Shown: positions 61,269-64,000 of the stretch, in pieces
Numbering within the stretch: the stretch's first letter is position 1
How the letters are laid out: each line of letters begins with the position of its first letter
NCBI GenBank assembly: GCA_035626815.1
Contig: DASPMY010000030.1
Location: 1-64,000 of the forward strand
DNA length: 64,000 nucleotides
Direction of reading: 5' to 3'
From: Croceibacterium_A sp035626815
GTDB taxonomy: Bacteria; Pseudomonadota; Alphaproteobacteria; Sphingomonadales; Sphingomonadaceae
Program-made: the position numbers and the translations under genes
The notes under the pieces: model-generated
The model's database searches: none
What the model was told of the DNA's origin: nothing
The model's input: the letters and a program-made list of their open reading frames with translations, nothing else

Positions 61269-62192
61269 ATGGCCCAGATCATCGACGGGCGCGCGATCGC
61301 GCGCCAGCTGGACGAGAAGACCAAGGCCGCGGTCGACGCGATGGTCGCGGCCGGCCAGCCGCGCCCGGGCCTGGCGGTGATCCTCGTCGGCGACGACGGC
61401 GCGAGCCAGGTCTACGTCCGGCGCAAGATCAAGGCGTGCGAGAAGGTCGGCATCCGGTCCTTCGAGCACCGCCTGCCCGCCGACGCCTCGCAGGACGCGC
61501 TGCTGGCCCTGATCGACAGGCTCAACAGGGATCCCGAGGTCCACGGCATTCTCTGCCAGGTGCCGCTGCCCGAGCACATCGACACCCGCTGGGTGCTGCG
61601 CGCGATCTTGCCCGACAAGGACGTCGACGGCTTCCACCCGGTCAATGTCGGGCGGCTCACCACCGGGACCGGCGGGATCGTGCCGTGCACTCCGCTGGGG
61701 GTGATGATGCTGATCGAATCGGTCATCCCCGACATCAAGGGCAAGGACGTGGTGGTGATCGGCAAGTCGAACATTGTCGGCAAGCCGGTGGCGAACCTTC
61801 TGCTCGACGCCGAGGCGACCGTCACCGTCACCCATATCCACACCGAGAACCTGGCCGAGATCGCCCGCAAGGCCGACGTCATCGTCGCCGCCGCCGGCGC
61901 GCCCGAGCTGGTCAAGGGCTGGTGGGTCAAGCCCGGCGCGGTGCTGATCGACGTCGGCATCTCGCGCATCGTCGGCGAGGACGGCAAGGAACGGCTGGTC
62001 GGCGACATCGCCTTCGACGAGGTCCAGCATGCCAAGGCGGTCACCCCGGTGCCCGGCGGCGTCGGGCCGATGACCATCGCCTGCCTGCTGTCCAATACCG
62101 TGCAAGCGGCGCAGAACCTCCTCGCCGGGCCGGCCGCGCGGGGCGACGATTACGCCGACGCCCCCGACCGCGCGATGTATCCGGCCCACTGA
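61269..62192 (+). CDS. folD: Bifunctional methylene-THF dehydrogenase / methenyl-THF cyclohydrolase (copy 1)
   Basis: FolD of 307 residues: catalytic Lys in YVRRKIKACEKVG, HGILCQVPLP, KDVDGFHPVN, GTGGIVPCTPLGVM, the cofactor region IGKSNIVGKPVANLLL and PVPGGVGPMT. It interconverts 5,10-methylene-, methenyl- and 10-formyl-THF, and so can oxidise one-carbon units coming from O-demethylation. The 27-bp arm of an inverted-repeat element ends two bases before its ATG, leaving only a distant GGAGGG as ribosome site. A short C-terminal extension (AGPAARGDDYADAPDRAMYPAH region) exceeds the usual length. Confidence 0.93.
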   Translation: MAQIIDGRAIARQLDEKTKAAVDAMVAAGQPRPGLAVILVGDDGASQVYVRRKIKACEKVGIRSFEHRLPADASQDALLALIDRLNRDPEVHGILCQVPLPEHIDTRWVLRAILPDKDVDGFHPVNVGRLTTGTGGIVPCTPLGVMMLIESVIPDIKGKDVVVIGKSNIVGKPVANLLLDAEATVTVTHIHTENLAEIARKADVIVAAAGAPELVKGWWVKPGAVLIDVGISRIVGEDGKERLVGDIAFDEVQHAKAVTPVPGGVGPMTIACLLSNTVQAAQNLLAGPAARGDDYADAPDRAMYPAH

Positions 62193-62260
62193 GGCTGGCG
62201 GCGATAGCCCGCCGGGCGTGAAATCTTGCCAATTGGCCGCCAATCGCCGAGTGTCGGCGA

Positions 62261-63178
62261 ATGGGGGAGATCATCGACGGCCGCGCCATCGCGCGCCAGC
62301 TGGACGAAGAGACCGCCGCGCTGGTCGCGGGGCACACGGCGGCGGGCCGCGGCCCGCCAGGCCTGGCGGTGATCCTGGTCGGCGACGATCCCGCGAGCGA
62401 GGTCTACGTCAGCCATAAGGTGAAGGCGTGCGCGCGGCTCGGCGTCCGCAGCTTCGAGCACCGCCTGCCCGCGGCGACCGCGCAGGCCGAGCTGCTGGCG
62501 CTGATCGACCGGCTCAACCACGATCCCGCGGTGCACGGCATCCTGTGCCAGGTGCCCCTGCCCCAACATGTCGATGCGCGCGCCGCGCTCGAGGCGATCC
62601 GCCCGGAGAAGGACGTCGACGGCTTTCACCCGGTGAACGCCGGACGGCTGATGACCGGCACTGGCGGCATTCCGGCGTGCACGCCGCTCGGGGTGATGAA
62701 GCTGCTGGCCTCGGTCGTGCCCGATCCGGCGGGGCTCGACGCGCTGGTGATCGGCCGCTCGAACATCGTCGGCAAGCCGGTCGCGATCATGCTGCTGGCG
62801 GCGGGGTGCACCGTGACCATCGCCCATAGCCGCACGCGCGATCTGCCCGCGGTGGCCCGGCGCGCCGACGTGATCGTCGCCGCCTGCGGCATCCCGCGCT
62901 TCGTCAGGGGCGACTGGGTCAAGCCCGGCGCGGTGGTGATCGACGTCGGCATCAACCGCCTCACCGACGACAACGGCAAGGAGCGGCTGGTCGGCGACGT
63001 GGCGTTCGACGAGGTCGCGCATGCGAAGGCGGTCACCCCGGTGCCCGGCGGCGTCGGTCCGATGACGATAGCCTGCCTGCTGCACAACACCGCGCAGGCG
63101 GCCCGGGCGCAAGCGGAGGCGCGGTCGCTCGGCGGCGCGCCGATCGACGGCGCCGGCGAAGGCGCCCGGGCTGACTAG
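62261..63178 (+). CDS. folD: Bifunctional methylene-THF dehydrogenase / methenyl-THF cyclohydrolase (copy 2)
   Basis: Second FolD of 305 residues directly after the first, with 68 bases between. The same motifs occur: YVSHKVKACARLG (Lys), HGILCQVPLPQ, KDVDGFHPVN, GTGGIPACTPLGVM, IGRSNIVGKPVAIMLL and PVPGGVGPMT. The two clearly arose by duplication but differ throughout, with copy 2 carrying ACGIPRFVRGDWV where copy 1 has AAGAPELVKGWWV, and different C-terminal tails. Possible division of labour between housekeeping and catabolic one-carbon flux is inference. Convergent with corA, four-base overlap. Confidence 0.92.
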   Translation: MGEIIDGRAIARQLDEETAALVAGHTAAGRGPPGLAVILVGDDPASEVYVSHKVKACARLGVRSFEHRLPAATAQAELLALIDRLNHDPAVHGILCQVPLPQHVDARAALEAIRPEKDVDGFHPVNAGRLMTGTGGIPACTPLGVMKLLASVVPDPAGLDALVIGRSNIVGKPVAIMLLAAGCTVTIAHSRTRDLPAVARRADVIVAACGIPRFVRGDWVKPGAVVIDVGINRLTDDNGKERLVGDVAFDEVAHAKAVTPVPGGVGPMTIACLLHNTAQAARAQAEARSLGGAPIDGAGEGARAD

Positions 63179-64000
63179 AGCCAGCCGATGCGCCGGAAGC
63201 GCACGAACAGGCCCACGCACAGCAGCGCCATCGCCCCGACCACCATGAAATAGCCGTAGCGCCAGTCGAGCTCGGGCATGACGGCGAAGTTCATCCCGTA
63301 GATTCCGGCGATGGCCGTCGGCACCGCGAGGATCGCCGCCCACGCGGCGAGCTGGCGGGTGATCGCGCCCTGGCGGCTCTGCTCGAGCAGCCCGGCGACC
63401 TCGATCATCGCCCCGAGCGTGTCGTTGAGCCAGCGCGCCTTCGTCACCGCCCGGCGGGTGTGGTCGAGCACGTCGCGGAAATAGGGCCGCGCGCGCCGGT
63501 CGATCGCCGGCTGCTCGACCTCGGCCAGCTTGGCGGCGACTTCCTCCATCCGCCCGGCGATGTCCTCGAACCGGCGCAGCTCGCGCCGCAAGTGGAAGAT
63601 GCGCCGGATGCGCCCCGGGTCGGGGAACCGGGCGACGGCGTTGTCCTCCATCTCGCCGACCTCGGCCTCGAGCCGGTCGAGCAGCGGGCCGTAGCCGTCG
63701 ACGATGAAATCGAGCACCGCGTGGAGCACGAAGTCGGGCCCTTCGGCGAGCTTTTCGGGCACCGCCTCGAGCTGCGCGCGCAGCCTGTCGTGGGCGCGGG
63801 TGCTGCCCTGCCGCACGGTGACCAGGAAATCCTTGCCGAGGAACAGCGCCGTCTGGCCGTAGGCGATGCGGTCGTTGTCGCCCAGGTCCGCGGTGCGGGC
63901 GATCACGAACAGCTGCGCGCCGTACGCCTCCGCCTTGGGCGCCTGGCGCTGGCTCATCGCGTCCTCAACCGCCAGCGGATGGAGGCGGTACTTCGCCGCG
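63175..64000 (-). CDS. corA: CorA-type Mg2+/Co2+ transporter, N-terminus beyond window
   Basis: Divalent-cation channel. The frame is open to the window end: residues YRLHPLAVEDAMSQRQAPKAE, typical of CorA, precede the first internal ATG at 63957, so the gene begins outside. Visible are the long helix (LLDRLEAEVGEMEDN to LLEQSR), two C-terminal membrane spans, and the signature YGMNF before the last span (MVVGAMALLCVGLFVRF). A pentameric inner-membrane Mg2+ uptake role is firmly established for the family. Confidence 0.9.
   Translation of the reverse strand, partial: AAKYRLHPLAVEDAMSQRQAPKAEAYGAQLFVIARTADLGDNDRIAYGQTALFLGKDFLVTVRQGSTRAHDRLRAQLEAVPEKLAEGPDFVLHAVLDFIVDGYGPLLDRLEAEVGEMEDNAVARFPDPGRIRRIFHLRRELRRFEDIAGRMEEVAAKLAEVEQPAIDRRARPYFRDVLDHTRRAVTKARWLNDTLGAMIEVAGLLEQSRQGAITRQLAAWAAILAVPTAIAGIYGMNFAVMPELDWRYGYFMVVGAMALLCVGLFVRFRRIGWL

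Noticed and set aside
61072..61269. Small gene inside the inverted-repeat element (start MSKHIRGRATPSW)
   Set aside because: Although GAAGGAC precedes it, most of the frame is made of the repeat arms and it runs to the folD start; no recognisable protein.
63175..63957. CorA starting at the ATG 63957
   Set aside because: Upstream codons to the window edge encode YRLHPLAVEDA, conserved CorA sequence, so the gene is cut by the edge.

Overview
The window is 64 kb of strongly GC-rich chromosomal DNA with densely packed, often start/stop-overlapping genes (ATGA, GTGA and TGATG junctions are common) and several families of short palindromic intergenic repeats. The gene content points to an alphaproteobacterium, most likely a sphingomonad (Sphingomonadales) that degrades plant or lignin-derived aromatics: 4-hydroxybenzoate hydroxylase, a LigM-type tetrahydrofolate-dependent O-demethylase with metF and two folD genes, two carotenoid/lignostilbene-type dioxygenases, an aromatic-acid MFS porter, a vanillyl-alcohol-oxidase-family flavoprotein with its cytochrome, and a PQQ dehydrogenase. 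The taxonomic call is inference from gene families and was not tested by a search. No tRNA, rRNA, CRISPR array, transposase or integrase was seen.

Layout. 1-3520: a tightly coupled operon whose 5' end lies outside the window: formaldehyde (S-hydroxymethylglutathione) dehydrogenase, [2Fe-2S] ferredoxin, ferredoxin reductase, pobA. This looks like the lower half of a P450 O-demethylation operon (methoxybenzoate to 4-hydroxybenzoate plus formaldehyde, then protocatechuate). 3861-11626: a compact type IV secretion operon (VirB1-like, B2, B3, B4, B6, B9, B10, B11) with no visible VirB5, B7, B8, VirD4 or relaxase. 11.7-13.3 kb: small HTH protein, lipoprotein, NTF2-like protein. 13.4-49.3 kb: a long accessory catabolic region with two carotenoid oxygenases, two aldehyde dehydrogenases, a zinc alcohol dehydrogenase, SDRs, a GMC oxidoreductase, the flavocytochrome operon, a PQQ dehydrogenase, an MFS porter, a MarR regulator and five NTF2/SnoaL-like proteins. 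Four 12-bp palindromes close to TAACG-NN-CGTTA lie just upstream of four of these transcription units and probably mark a shared regulon of the MarR protein. Embedded in this region are a TonB receptor, a Gln/Gly-rich disordered protein, an unusual potassium-channel-like protein and a 1655-residue cysteine-free RTX protein.

49.35-56.2 kb holds what I consider the most interesting system: a TolC/HlyD/C39-peptidase-ABC exporter, a 2-oxoglutarate/Fe(II) dioxygenase, an unrecognised 316-residue protein with a ParB-like motif, and a 63-residue precursor peptide with a classical double-glycine-type leader and a core built of (Ser-Lys)6-Cys-Lys-(Ser-Lys)5 flanked by cysteines. This resembles a secreted, possibly hydroxylated, Lys/Ser-repeat peptide of unknown activity.

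56.4-63.2 kb is a one-carbon module: IclR regulator, small exported protein, LigM-type O-demethylase plus alpha/beta hydrolase (minus strand), divergent metF, a large nested inverted-repeat element, then two consecutive folD genes. Methyl groups removed from methoxyaromatics would enter tetrahydrofolate and be handled by MetF and FolD. The window ends inside a corA gene.
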